Below, piece after piece: positions 34,025 to 42,043 of a stretch of DNA of 64,000 bases. The notes beneath the pieces are model-generated. The model worked only from the letters and a program-made list of their open reading frames with translations. It did not search any database and had not been told where the DNA came from. The translations under genes and the position numbers were made by a program. Position 1 is the stretch's first letter. Each line of letters starts with the position of its first letter. This DNA is from CALLCD01 sp039196965 (GTDB taxonomy: Bacteria; Pseudomonadota; Alphaproteobacteria; Caulobacterales; Hyphomonadaceae). The stretch lies in assembly GCA_039196965.1 (NCBI GenBank), contig JBCCUK010000017.1:1-64000 (forward strand). The letters run 5' to 3'.

Positions 34025-34720
34025 TTGGCGGCGGTACTACGGCACCACGGCACCTGGATCTTCGATCTCGACAATACGCTTTACCCGGCTGAGTGCGATC
34101 TCTTTGCCCAGATAGACCAGCGCATGACCAGCTTCGTCGCTGATCTTCTCTCTACGGACCGGGAGAGCGCCCGGGCGTTGCAAAAGCAGTACTATCTGGG
34201 CCATGGAACGACTCTGAAAGGGCTGATGGTCAATCACGATATGAAGCCTGAGGCGTTCCTCTCTTTCGTGCACGATATCGACCATTCCTCGCTGCCGAAT
34301 GATCCGCGCCTGCGGCAGGCCATCGGAGCGCTTCCCGGCCAGAAATATGTCTTCACCAATGGATCGCGGAGCCATGCAGAGAACGTCACGCGCCAGATGG
34401 GCCTGCAGGACGCCTTCGATGGCATGTTCGGAATTGAGGACGCGCTCTATGAACCTAAACCGTCCCGGGCCGCCTTTGACCGGTTTGTCGGCAGGTTCGA
34501 TGTCGCGCCGACAGATTCGGTCTTCTTTGAGGATCTAACGCGAAATCTCGCCCCGGCCCATGCCATGGGGTTCAAGACTGTGCTGGTTCAATCGGGCAAA
34601 GACTGGAGCCATGAGCCGGAGGGCGCGCGTCCTGCGGCGGCGACAGACACGGTACCGGCCCATGTGCATCATGTGACCGATCACCTGGCAGAGTTCTTGG
34701 AAAACGTAGTGGACGGCTAG
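34025..34720 (+). CDS. HAD-superfamily pyrimidine 5-prime-nucleotidase-like phosphatase
   Basis: 231 residues from a TTG start 3 bp after the previous stop. HAD motif I is FDLDNTLYP, motif II FTNGSR, motif III the Lys of YEPKPSR, and motif IV FFEDLTRN. The sequence matches the SDT1/pyrimidine 5-prime-nucleotidase group, regularly found near argB in alphaproteobacteria, often with dapD, which is not seen here. It would dephosphorylate a nucleotide or similar metabolite. Confidence 0.88.
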   Translation: MAAVLRHHGTWIFDLDNTLYPAECDLFAQIDQRMTSFVADLLSTDRESARALQKQYYLGHGTTLKGLMVNHDMKPEAFLSFVHDIDHSSLPNDPRLRQAIGALPGQKYVFTNGSRSHAENVTRQMGLQDAFDGMFGIEDALYEPKPSRAAFDRFVGRFDVAPTDSVFFEDLTRNLAPAHAMGFKTVLVQSGKDWSHEPEGARPAAATDTVPAHVHHVTDHLAEFLENVVDG

Positions 34721-34735
34721 GCTCCGTGGGCGTGG

Positions 34736-34936
34736 CTATTCCCGATCGAGAATGTCACCGGGCTTGCAATCCAGTACCTCGCAAATCTTGTCGAGCGTCT
34801 CAAACCGTACGCCTTTGACCTTTCCCTGGCGCAGCATGGACACATTCTGTTCAGCCATGCCGATTTGCTCCGCCAGCTCCTTGGACTTCATCTTGCGCAG
34901 GGCAAGCATCACATCGAGTCGGACAATAATCGCCAT
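34736..34936 (-). CDS. Small Xre-type (YozG-like) regulator
   Basis: 66 residues made almost only of a Cro/CI helix-turn-helix: SKELAEQIGMAEQNVSMLRQ with LDKICEVLDCKPGDIL. It is 3 bp after the DUF2975 gene and is co-transcribed with it. This pair recurs in many bacteria; the small regulator is thought to control its own operon. Confidence 0.88.
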   Translation of the reverse strand: MAIIVRLDVMLALRKMKSKELAEQIGMAEQNVSMLRQGKVKGVRFETLDKICEVLDCKPGDILDRE

Positions 34937-34939
34937 CGG

Positions 34940-35488
34940 TCAGACGATCTGCCGATTCTCATCGGAGATACGAACCGCCTGAAGAAAAATGTGGCCGAGT
35001 ATCAGGATGAGCGTGCCGACCAGCAAATAGTTGATCTGTCCGGATCCGAAGGCGATGGAGAGCTCCTTTGTGCCAGCCGGATTGTCATAGGTGAGGGCCA
35101 GGGTGAAAGCGGACCGGATCACCAGTCCGATTAAACCGTTGACCATGACCATTGCCCCCAAAAACCGGATTGCCCTGTGCACCTGTTCGGAGAAGGCATC
35201 TCCTTTGGACAAGGTGTGAAACAGCCGGAACGCTGCAAACAGGACAAGAAGCGCCGGGCTCCAGGCGACGAATGCGAGGCCAAGTAGCAGCCGTGTCTTC
35301 TCCGGTGAGAATTGAACTTGTGTGCGCGCGAGATCCGTGAGGCCCTGCCAGTGACTGGCAATCATGTCGTCCAGTGTCTGGTTGAAAATGACTTCGGCAG
35401 CCAGGAGCAGTCCCAACAAGACGCTCACCCATTTTAGAGCACTGCACCATTTTCGGGTCGTTTCGGGCAATCGGTAGCCAGGGAGCAT
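34940..35488 (-). CDS. DUF2975 four-helix membrane protein
   Basis: 182 residues with four predicted membrane helices (about 16-34, 65-85, 105-125 and 150-172). The pairing with a downstream Xre regulator of the YozG type is typical of DUF2975 proteins. The pair may form a membrane-linked regulatory switch, but its signal is not known. The upstream gap to the divergent lipoprotein gene has a short AT-rich inverted repeat. Confidence 0.82.
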   Translation of the reverse strand: MLPGYRLPETTRKWCSALKWVSVLLGLLLAAEVIFNQTLDDMIASHWQGLTDLARTQVQFSPEKTRLLLGLAFVAWSPALLVLFAAFRLFHTLSKGDAFSEQVHRAIRFLGAMVMVNGLIGLVIRSAFTLALTYDNPAGTKELSIAFGSGQINYLLVGTLILILGHIFLQAVRISDENRQIV

Positions 35489-35508
35489 AATTAATCCTTG
35501 AGATTATA

Positions 35509-35531
35509 AAATTCATGTTTTAAATGAATTT
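35509..35531. repeat. AT-rich inverted repeat between divergent genes
   Basis: AAATTCAT (35509-35516) and ATGAATTT (35524-35531) flank a 7-base spacer in the 63-bp gap between the DUF2975 operon and the lipoprotein gene. It could be the operator of the Xre regulator, but AT-rich arms of this length are weak evidence. Confidence 0.4.
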
Positions 35532-35551
35532 ATCAATTTTGGGAGTTTATC

Positions 35552-36151
35552 ATGTTCACACGGTTTGTCATCAGCTCTGTTGCGCTCGCCATGGCTGCTT
35601 GCGTCGGCTTGGCGTCGAATGCAGAGCCATCAAGTCAGAATTCTAATGAGGATATGCTGAATGTCTCCGCCCTCGAATTCGCTGTTCGTGTGCCTGAGCA
35701 GTACCGGTTGCGGGAGGAGGGAGCGTCCTTCACGCTGACTGCCAAGAATGGCCGAACAGGCGAAGTCCGGGAAGAAGATCTGCTTATGCTGTCAGCTGAT
35801 GTGGCAGAAAGTCCTTTTCTGAGCGACCGCCGGAAAGCAGGCCACAAAATCGGTCGCTACCGTGTTGATCCGGCAGATATTGCCCGGCTTGATGCATTCA
35901 GCGCAGCGCTGATGGCATGGAAAGCCGATAGCGATTCGAATAGTGCTGGCGAACACTCACTGAGTTTCAGTGCAAATGCCCTAGGTTGCCTGGAACGGAT
36001 CGGTGCTTCGGATGAAGGGCTGATCATGGAAATCTACATGCGAACCGATCCGGAAAAAGATTTCTACACACTGGTCGATGAGCAACCGCTCGATGTCTCC
36101 AGCCTGCCAGACGGGGTGCCGGACGGTATTATGGCGCTCTGCGATAGCTGA
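35552..36151 (+). CDS. Hypothetical lipoprotein
   Basis: 199 residues. The signal peptide ends in a lipobox (LAMAAC, Cys17), so the mature protein is lipid-anchored. The rest is acidic, with no recognised domain: EFAVRVPEQYRLREEGASF and a C-terminal DGIMALCDS. GGGAG precedes the ATG. Convergent with hemF and divergent from the DUF2975 gene; no functional link is evident. Confidence 0.75.
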   Translation: MFTRFVISSVALAMAACVGLASNAEPSSQNSNEDMLNVSALEFAVRVPEQYRLREEGASFTLTAKNGRTGEVREEDLLMLSADVAESPFLSDRRKAGHKIGRYRVDPADIARLDAFSAALMAWKADSDSNSAGEHSLSFSANALGCLERIGASDEGLIMEIYMRTDPEKDFYTLVDEQPLDVSSLPDGVPDGIMALCDS

Positions 36152-36159
36152 TCAGCGGT

Positions 36160-37056
36160 TTAGGGCCACTTCACCAAGGGCGGCATGGATGACAGGATGC
36201 TGTGGACATTGCCGCCCGTCTTCAGGCCGAAGGTTGTTCCCCGGTCATAGAGCAGGTTGAACTCGACATACCGCCCGCGCCGTATCAATTGCTCCTCGCG
36301 CTCCTCCTCGGTCCAAGTCTCATTCATGCGCCGACGGACAATTTCCGGATAGATATCAGCAAAGGATTTTCCGACGTCCTGGGTGAAGGCAAGGTCAGCC
36401 TCCCAGTTGCCGCTATCATGGCGATCGTAGAAGATACCGCCAATGCCGCGGGGCTCGTCGCGGTGTGCCAGATGGAAGTACTCATCGCACCATTTGCGGA
36501 ACTTTGGATAATAGTTCTTGTCATGAGGATCGCAGGCATCCTTCATCGCCGCGTGGAAATCGAGGGCATCCTCGAAATGCTGATTGCGTTGAAATTCGAG
36601 CAGGGGAGTGAGGTCTGCACCGCCGCCAAACCAGGTTTTTGATGTTGAGATCATGCGCGTATTCATATGAACGGCAGGCACGCGCGGATTGGTCATATGG
36701 GCGATCAGGGAAATACCAGAGGCCCAGAATTGCCCTTCTGATTCATCAGCACCGGGGATCTGTGCGCGGAATTCGTCGCTGAATTCGCCATAAACGGTAG
36801 ATACGTGGACGCCGACCTTTTCAAACAGCCGGCCTTTCATGATGGCCATGGTCCCGCCACCGAGATCTTCGCCGCCATTTCCCCGTTTCCACGGCGTTTT
36901 CTCGAATTTGCCGACCGCGCCGGGGTAGAGATCGTCGGGCGCAGCAGACTCCAGTGCCTCAAATCGGGAACAGATGTCTCCCTGCAGCTGCTCAAACCAG
37001 CTGCGGGCTGTTGTTTTCTTATTGTCGAGATTGGTTTCCGCCGTAGTTACATTCAC
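36160..37056 (-). CDS. hemF: Oxygen-dependent coproporphyrinogen-III oxidase
   Basis: 298 residues. The family signature MNTRMISTSKTWFGGGADL is complete, with the substrate region HMTNPRVPAVHMN before it and YVEFNLLYDRGTTFGLKTGG near the end. It converts coproporphyrinogen III to protoporphyrinogen IX with O2 in heme synthesis. It is divergent from the bc1 operon, whose products need heme. Confidence 0.96.
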   Translation of the reverse strand: MNVTTAETNLDNKKTTARSWFEQLQGDICSRFEALESAAPDDLYPGAVGKFEKTPWKRGNGGEDLGGGTMAIMKGRLFEKVGVHVSTVYGEFSDEFRAQIPGADESEGQFWASGISLIAHMTNPRVPAVHMNTRMISTSKTWFGGGADLTPLLEFQRNQHFEDALDFHAAMKDACDPHDKNYYPKFRKWCDEYFHLAHRDEPRGIGGIFYDRHDSGNWEADLAFTQDVGKSFADIYPEIVRRRMNETWTEEEREEQLIRRGRYVEFNLLYDRGTTFGLKTGGNVHSILSSMPPLVKWP

Positions 37057-37138
37057 GTCCAGCCCCTCAGTTAACTCAAGCCTAGCATTTTATCTTCATA
37101 GCGTCCGATATCGAAACAGATCATAGACAATATGTAGT

Positions 37139-37170
37139 TTGCGGCGTTGCGCCGCAATTGCTCCTGCAAT
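37139..37170. promoter_or_regulatory. Stem-loop-forming repeats upstream of the bc1 operon
   Basis: TTGCGGCG (37139-37146) and CGCCGCAA (37150-37157) are perfect inverted arms around TTG, immediately followed by a second pair, ATTGC (37157-37161) and GCAAT (37166-37170). They lie about 55 bp before the Rieske start in the hemF-bc1 divergent region. An operator or leader-RNA structure is possible; neither is shown. Confidence 0.4.
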
Positions 37171-37224
37171 GTGTTGGTTTAGGTCTGTCATCTAAAGAGT
37201 GCTTCGTGAAAGGGATGAAGTAAC

Positions 37225-37794
37225 GTGAGCGACGTAACACAGGATGTGCTTGAGGCGGTTGACGAAGATCGCCGCAATTTCGTGCACATAGCCAGTCTGG
37301 CCATGACGGTCGGTGGCACCGGCATGATTGCTTGGATGTTTGTGGACCAGATGAACCCGGCCGCAGACACGCAAGCTGCCTCAAGCCTTGAGGTCGATAT
37401 CTCGAAGATACCGGAAGGCGGCGAGATCCGTGTTCTGATCGGCGGTAAGCCTTTTTTCATTCGGCACAGAACCCCTGCCGAGATCCAGGCGGCGGCGAAT
37501 ACCGACCTCGGCCGGTTGCCTGATCCGGAAACCGATACCGACAGGCTGAAAACGCTCCCATCTGGCGAGCTTAATCCGTCTATTCTGGTAACGTCTGGTG
37601 CCTGCACGCACCTTGGCTGCGTTCCAGTTGGCCCGAGTCAGGGCAATACCGGCGATTACGGCGGATGGTACTGCCCTTGTCACGGGTCCCACTACGATAC
37701 GTCAGGTCGCATCAGGAAGGGCCCCGCCCCAAAGAACCTTCCTGTGCCTAACTATGAGTACGTCTCGGACTCCGTCGTTCGAATTTCGTTGTAG
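37225..37794 (+). CDS. petA: Ubiquinol-cytochrome c reductase Rieske iron-sulfur subunit
   Basis: 189 residues from a GTG start. A twin-Arg-like stretch (DRRNFVH) precedes one membrane helix (about 24-42), consistent with Tat export of a folded cluster protein. Cluster ligands are in CTHLGC (127-132) and CPCHGS (150-155). It carries electrons from ubiquinol to cytochrome c1 in complex III. First gene of the three-gene bc1 operon. Confidence 0.96.
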   Translation: MSDVTQDVLEAVDEDRRNFVHIASLAMTVGGTGMIAWMFVDQMNPAADTQAASSLEVDISKIPEGGEIRVLIGGKPFFIRHRTPAEIQAAANTDLGRLPDPETDTDRLKTLPSGELNPSILVTSGACTHLGCVPVGPSQGNTGDYGGWYCPCHGSHYDTSGRIRKGPAPKNLPVPNYEYVSDSVVRISL

Positions 37795-37806
37795 GAGGAA
37801 CAACGT

Positions 37807-39288
37807 ATGAGTGGTCATCAGTCGACCTATAATCCCCAGACAGGCATCGAGAAGTGGATCGATGAGCGGCTGCCTTTGCCGCGTCTTGTCTATGACAGCT
37901 TCGTGGATTTCCCGACGCCGAAAAACCTGAACTACTGGTACACGTTCGGCGGCATTCTTGCCTTCTGTCTGGCAACGCAGATTGCTACCGGCGTCGTGCT
38001 GGCCATGCATTATACCCCGACAGTCGATGAGGGTTTTGCCTCCGTCGAACGCATCATGCGCGATGTGCCCTATGGCTGGCTCCTCCGATACATTCACGCC
38101 AATGGCGCATCCATGTTCTTCCTCGCGGTATATATTCACATTTTCCGCGGTCTTTACTACGGATCCTACAAGGCTCCGCGCGAAGTGCTGTGGATCCTTG
38201 GCTGCGTCATCTTCCTCCTGATGATGGGCACGGCATTCCTCGGCTACATGCTGCCTTGGGGACAGATGTCCTACCACGGCGCAAACGTGATCACCGGCCT
38301 GATCGGCGCAATCCCCATTGTAGGCGAGTCAATCCAGATCTGGCTGATGGGTGGACCATCGATTGGCAATCAGACGCTGCAACGCTTCTTCTCATTGCAC
38401 TATCTCTTGCCATTCATGATCGCTGCCGTTGTCATCCTTCACATCTGGGCGCTACACGTGCCCGGCAACAACAATCCCACCGGTGTGGAAGTCAAAGATG
38501 TGAAGAAAGATACGGTGCCGTTTCACCCGTATTATACGGTGAAAGACGGCTTCGCGATTGTGGTCTTCATGATCATTTTCTCAGCCTTCGTATTCTACAT
38601 GCCGAATGCCCTCGGCCATACGGACAACTACATCGAGGCAAACCCGCTGGTGACGCCTTCGCACATCGTACCCGAATGGTACCTCCTGCCATTCTACGCG
38701 ATCTTGCGCGCCATCACCTTCGATCTCGGACCAATCGACGCGAAACTGCTCGGCGTTATCTTCATGTTCGGATCAATTGCAGTCCTGTTCGTGCTGCCAT
38801 GGCTCGACACATCGACTGTGAAATCGCTGCGGTACCGGCCAACGGCGCGCCGCTTTTTCTACGCATTCCTGGTTTGCAGCATCGGTCTCGGTTGGTGCGG
38901 CGCGGCCAATCCGGACGATCCATTACCAGGTCTGAAGTTCGGTTCCGACAAACTTCTGGTCACCTATATCGACACAGAAGGGAACAACGCATCGAGCATG
39001 TTTGAGGAGTATGAAGAGGCCCAAGCCTTCATCGAAGAACAGCCGGCCGAAGCCGGTGCCAGTTTGGGTATACAGAAGGGCGGAGCCATACGGTTTATCC
39101 ATTTGGCGCAGCTTCTGACATTATACTATTTCGCGTATTTCCTCGTGATCCTGCCTCTGCTCGGGCTCACTGAGCGGCCGAAGGATGAGCCGGAATCCAT
39201 TCATAAGGCGGTCCTTCAGGCGAACGGACATGGCTCCAAGGCTGACGAAAAAGCAGCCGGTGAAGCCGTTCCAATCCCCGCAGAGTAA
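37807..39288 (+). CDS. petB: Cytochrome b of the bc1 complex
   Basis: 493 residues with eight main membrane helices. Heme-ligand His pairs are in the helix starting WLLRYIHANGASMFFLAVYIH and in the later MIAAVVILHIWALHVPG region. The Qo-site PEWY motif is present (HIVPEWYLLPFYAI). The protein is about 60 residues longer than typical because of a loop-plus-helix region near residues 375-430 and a charged C-terminal tail. It starts 12 bp after the Rieske stop, with AGGAGG just before the ATG. Confidence 0.96.
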   Translation: MSGHQSTYNPQTGIEKWIDERLPLPRLVYDSFVDFPTPKNLNYWYTFGGILAFCLATQIATGVVLAMHYTPTVDEGFASVERIMRDVPYGWLLRYIHANGASMFFLAVYIHIFRGLYYGSYKAPREVLWILGCVIFLLMMGTAFLGYMLPWGQMSYHGANVITGLIGAIPIVGESIQIWLMGGPSIGNQTLQRFFSLHYLLPFMIAAVVILHIWALHVPGNNNPTGVEVKDVKKDTVPFHPYYTVKDGFAIVVFMIIFSAFVFYMPNALGHTDNYIEANPLVTPSHIVPEWYLLPFYAILRAITFDLGPIDAKLLGVIFMFGSIAVLFVLPWLDTSTVKSLRYRPTARRFFYAFLVCSIGLGWCGAANPDDPLPGLKFGSDKLLVTYIDTEGNNASSMFEEYEEAQAFIEEQPAEAGASLGIQKGGAIRFIHLAQLLTLYYFAYFLVILPLLGLTERPKDEPESIHKAVLQANGHGSKADEKAAGEAVPIPAE

Positions 39289-39303
39289 GTGAGTGATCTG
39301 ACC

Positions 39304-40272
39304 ATGAAATTGTTCAAACAACTTGCACTCGTCGCCGTTTCGACCGGGCTTGCTCTGTCCGCCCACGCCGCTGGTGGCGCGGAGCACGCTCACCCTCCCG
39401 AAGAGGGCTGGCCGTTTGAAGGTCCGATGGGGCAGTTCGATCAGGAAGCGCTTCAACGTGGCTATCAGGTGTACCGTGAGGTCTGCGCCTCGTGTCACTC
39501 AATGAAGCTGATGAGCTTCAGGAACCTCTCAGAGGCTGGTGGGCCGTTCTATAGTGGTGACTATCCGCCGAACGAAAATCCGCTCGTAAAGGCGTTTGCT
39601 GCCGAAGCCGAGGTCTTCAAAGGCTATGATGACTATGGTGACCCGGTCTACGGTCCAGCCACGGCGGCTGACCGCTTCCCGTCACCATTTTCCAACGATA
39701 ATGCGGCCCGCATCGCAAACGGTGGCGCGCTGCCGCCCGATCTCTCGGTGATCACCAAGGCTCGCCATGGCGGTGCCAGCTACATCTATTCCCTTCTCAC
39801 GGGGTATCCGGCCTATGAAGAGGTGGATCTCGATGGCAACATCGAGTTTCCTCGCACCGATGCTTACGGTTCAGACCATGGAACAGACGATCATGGTGAT
39901 GGCCATGGTTCCTCCGACGGATCCCATCACGAGCCCCATGGCCTCCTAAACCAGCCGATTGGCCAGTATTACAATCCTTATTTCCCGGGCGATACGACAC
40001 CACAATGGACCGGCGATCCACGCCATATCCCGGCCGGTGGTTTCCTTGCCATGGCTCCGCCTTTGGCAGATGGCCAGGTGGTCTATATGGACGGTACCGA
40101 AGCGACGGTGTCGCAAATGTCCTCTGATGTGGCGCAGTTCCTTGCCTGGGCCGGTGAACCAAAGCAGGCCAAACGGAAATCAGCTGGATTGAAGACGATC
40201 ATCTTCCTGTCTGTCTTCGCCATGTTGCTCTGGCTCTCCTACCATCAGATCTGGGAGAAGGTTGAGCACTAG
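39304..40272 (+). CDS. petC: Cytochrome c1 of the bc1 complex, with His-rich insert
   Basis: 322 residues from the ATG at 39304; a GTG at 39289 is an alternative. Signal peptide ends near LSAHA. Heme c attachment is CASCH (61-65), and the axial Met lies in LAMAPPL. A C-terminal helix (IIFLSVFAMLLWLSYHQIW) anchors it. Unusually, residues about 190-213 are a Ser/Asp/Gly/His stretch with six His (SDHGTDDHGDGHGSSDG then SHHEPHG), inserted just before a conserved YNPYFPG region. It could bind a metal ion, or simply be a flexible loop. A terminator follows the gene. Confidence 0.95.
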   Translation: MKLFKQLALVAVSTGLALSAHAAGGAEHAHPPEEGWPFEGPMGQFDQEALQRGYQVYREVCASCHSMKLMSFRNLSEAGGPFYSGDYPPNENPLVKAFAAEAEVFKGYDDYGDPVYGPATAADRFPSPFSNDNAARIANGGALPPDLSVITKARHGGASYIYSLLTGYPAYEEVDLDGNIEFPRTDAYGSDHGTDDHGDGHGSSDGSHHEPHGLLNQPIGQYYNPYFPGDTTPQWTGDPRHIPAGGFLAMAPPLADGQVVYMDGTEATVSQMSSDVAQFLAWAGEPKQAKRKSAGLKTIIFLSVFAMLLWLSYHQIWEKVEH

Positions 40273-40297
40273 CCATCGGACTAAAAATCGAATTGAC

Positions 40298-40333
40298 AGC
40301 CCCGCTCTGGATTGGTCCATGGCGGGGCTTTTC
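40298..40333 (+). terminator. Rho-independent terminator after the bc1 operon
   Basis: AGCCCCGC (40298-40305) pairs with GCGGGGCT (40322-40329), with T's directly after. It ends the petABC transcript 26 bp after the cytochrome c1 stop. Confidence 0.85.
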
Positions 40334-40350
40334 ATTTGTTGGGTGATCAT

Positions 40351-41223
40351 ATGTCGAATTGGGTTTTGGGTGTGCTCGGTGGATCGGGGCTTTACGATAT
40401 AGACGGCCTGGAAGACCGGCGCGAGGAGCGTGTCGAGACGCCTTGGGGGATGCCTTCTGGCGATTCGATCCGAGGTCGGATCGGGCAGGTAGAACTCGTT
40501 TTCTTGCCGCGCCACGGGCCGGAGCATACGCTCACACCGAGCATCGTGAACTATCGCGCAAATATTGATGCGCTGAAGCGGGCAGGCTGTACCGATGTGC
40601 TGTCCGTGTCCGCCGTTGGGTCCTTGCAGGAGGCCTATGCTCCGGGTGATTTCGTTATGGTTGATCAGTTCATCGACCGGACGTTTGCTCGAGAGAAGAG
40701 TTTTTTCGGCCCGGGCTGTGTGGCCCATGTCTCCCTGGCAGATCCAATCTGCGCGCGGCTCTCAAAACTTGCCGGAGATGCAGCGGAGACGGCAGGGGCA
40801 CGCGTGCACCACGGCGGCACCTATATCACAATCGAAGGCCCGCAATTCTCCACCCGGGCCGAGAGCCATCTGTATCGCGCCTGGGGCTGTGACGTCATCG
40901 GCATGACGAATATGCCGGAGGCGAAGCTCGCCCGCGAGGCCGAGCTTCCCTATGCGACAGTGGCCATGGTCACCGACTATGATTGCTGGCGCGAGGCCGA
41001 TGAGGTGTCCGTGGAGGCTGTACTCGAAGTTCTGGGCCAGAACAGCACTTCCGCCAAGGCCTTGATCAAGCATTTGGCGGAAACGCTTTCAGGTATTGAC
41101 CGCACGCCAACAGAGCAGGGGATAGAGAGAGCGCTCGACTATGCTCTGATCACCGATCCGGCATCGCGAGACCCCAAACTCTTAAAAAAGCTCGGCGCGG
41201 TTGCGGGCCGCGTGCTGGGCTAA
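40351..41223 (+). CDS. mtnP: S-methyl-5-prime-thioadenosine phosphorylase (MTAP/PNP-2 family)
   Basis: 290 residues from the ATG at 40351. It begins LGVLGGSGLYDIDG and has FLPRHGPEHTLTPS, VSAVGSLQE, TIEGPQFSTRAES and GMTNMPEAKLAREAELPYA, the full set of family landmarks. It splits methylthioadenosine, a by-product of polyamine and other SAM pathways, into adenine and methylthioribose-1-phosphate. Other purine-nucleoside phosphorylases of the family are hard to exclude. The stop shares bases with the convergent methyltransferase stop. Confidence 0.92.
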   Translation: MSNWVLGVLGGSGLYDIDGLEDRREERVETPWGMPSGDSIRGRIGQVELVFLPRHGPEHTLTPSIVNYRANIDALKRAGCTDVLSVSAVGSLQEAYAPGDFVMVDQFIDRTFAREKSFFGPGCVAHVSLADPICARLSKLAGDAAETAGARVHHGGTYITIEGPQFSTRAESHLYRAWGCDVIGMTNMPEAKLAREAELPYATVAMVTDYDCWREADEVSVEAVLEVLGQNSTSAKALIKHLAETLSGIDRTPTEQGIERALDYALITDPASRDPKLLKKLGAVAGRVLG

Positions 41224-41954
41224 AGCTCTGCAGTGACAAGGCGGTAGCCAATGTCGAGGTCCTCCAGCTCTGCGATTTGCCCATATTTTTCATCCCATAC
41301 ATCTGTGACGATGTCGCTCTCCAGCGCTATGAGACGCGTTTCCACATTGTCGATCTTTGAAAAGGTCGAGATTGCGGCGCGGGCTTCCGGGTCGAGATAG
41401 ACATGGGGTCGCCGCCAATAAGCTCCGAGAAACCCATCGCTGCAGTCATGGGGCACTGCCACCGTCTCTATAATGATATCTCCAAGTAAACGCTTGAGTT
41501 CGCTCAGCGGCGGCATGATTGGCTGGTCGAGGTCAACAATTTCCGGCAAGTAGTCCTTTAGCCAAAAATACGGCCCGTGCGGATCAAAGGACAGAATGAC
41601 GAGGCGGTCCCGCGCGACGCGGCGCATTTCCCCTAGCCCCGCTTCCAGATCGGACCAGTGGTGGATTGTCAGGATCGCCATGGCTGCATCGAAGCTGTTG
41701 TCTTCAAAGGGCAGACTCTCGGCCGTACCCTGATAAACCTCCGCCGAACCTGTTGGTCTCTGTCTGATCATTTCCATAGATGGTTCCAAAGCCGTAACCG
41801 CCAGGTCTGCCGGTTCATAGGAGCCTGTGCCCGCACCAACATTGAGGACAGTTCGCGCATCGCCCAGGGCGCGCCTGATATGGTTGGCAATGCGAGGATC
41901 TGGTTGCCGCCGACCAGCATAGCCGATGCCGATTTCATCGTAGAGTGTTGTCAT
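41220..41954 (-). CDS. Class I SAM-dependent methyltransferase
   Basis: 244 residues. The SAM site is VLNVGAGTGSYEP, followed by LTALEPSMEMI and PFEDNSFDAAMAILTIHHW, the motifs of UbiE-like small-molecule methyltransferases. The substrate is not readable. It is convergent with the phosphorylase gene and alone on this strand. Confidence 0.88.
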   Translation of the reverse strand: MTTLYDEIGIGYAGRRQPDPRIANHIRRALGDARTVLNVGAGTGSYEPADLAVTALEPSMEMIRQRPTGSAEVYQGTAESLPFEDNSFDAAMAILTIHHWSDLEAGLGEMRRVARDRLVILSFDPHGPYFWLKDYLPEIVDLDQPIMPPLSELKRLLGDIIIETVAVPHDCSDGFLGAYWRRPHVYLDPEARAAISTFSKIDNVETRLIALESDIVTDVWDEKYGQIAELEDLDIGYRLVTAEL

Positions 41955-42043
41955 GAGGTGAGGTTAAATCGGGGTGCCTAATCATGCTAGGGGGAGACGC
42001 GGTGGCCGATGGCATGAAATGCATAACGCCAGTCTTTGCATGG

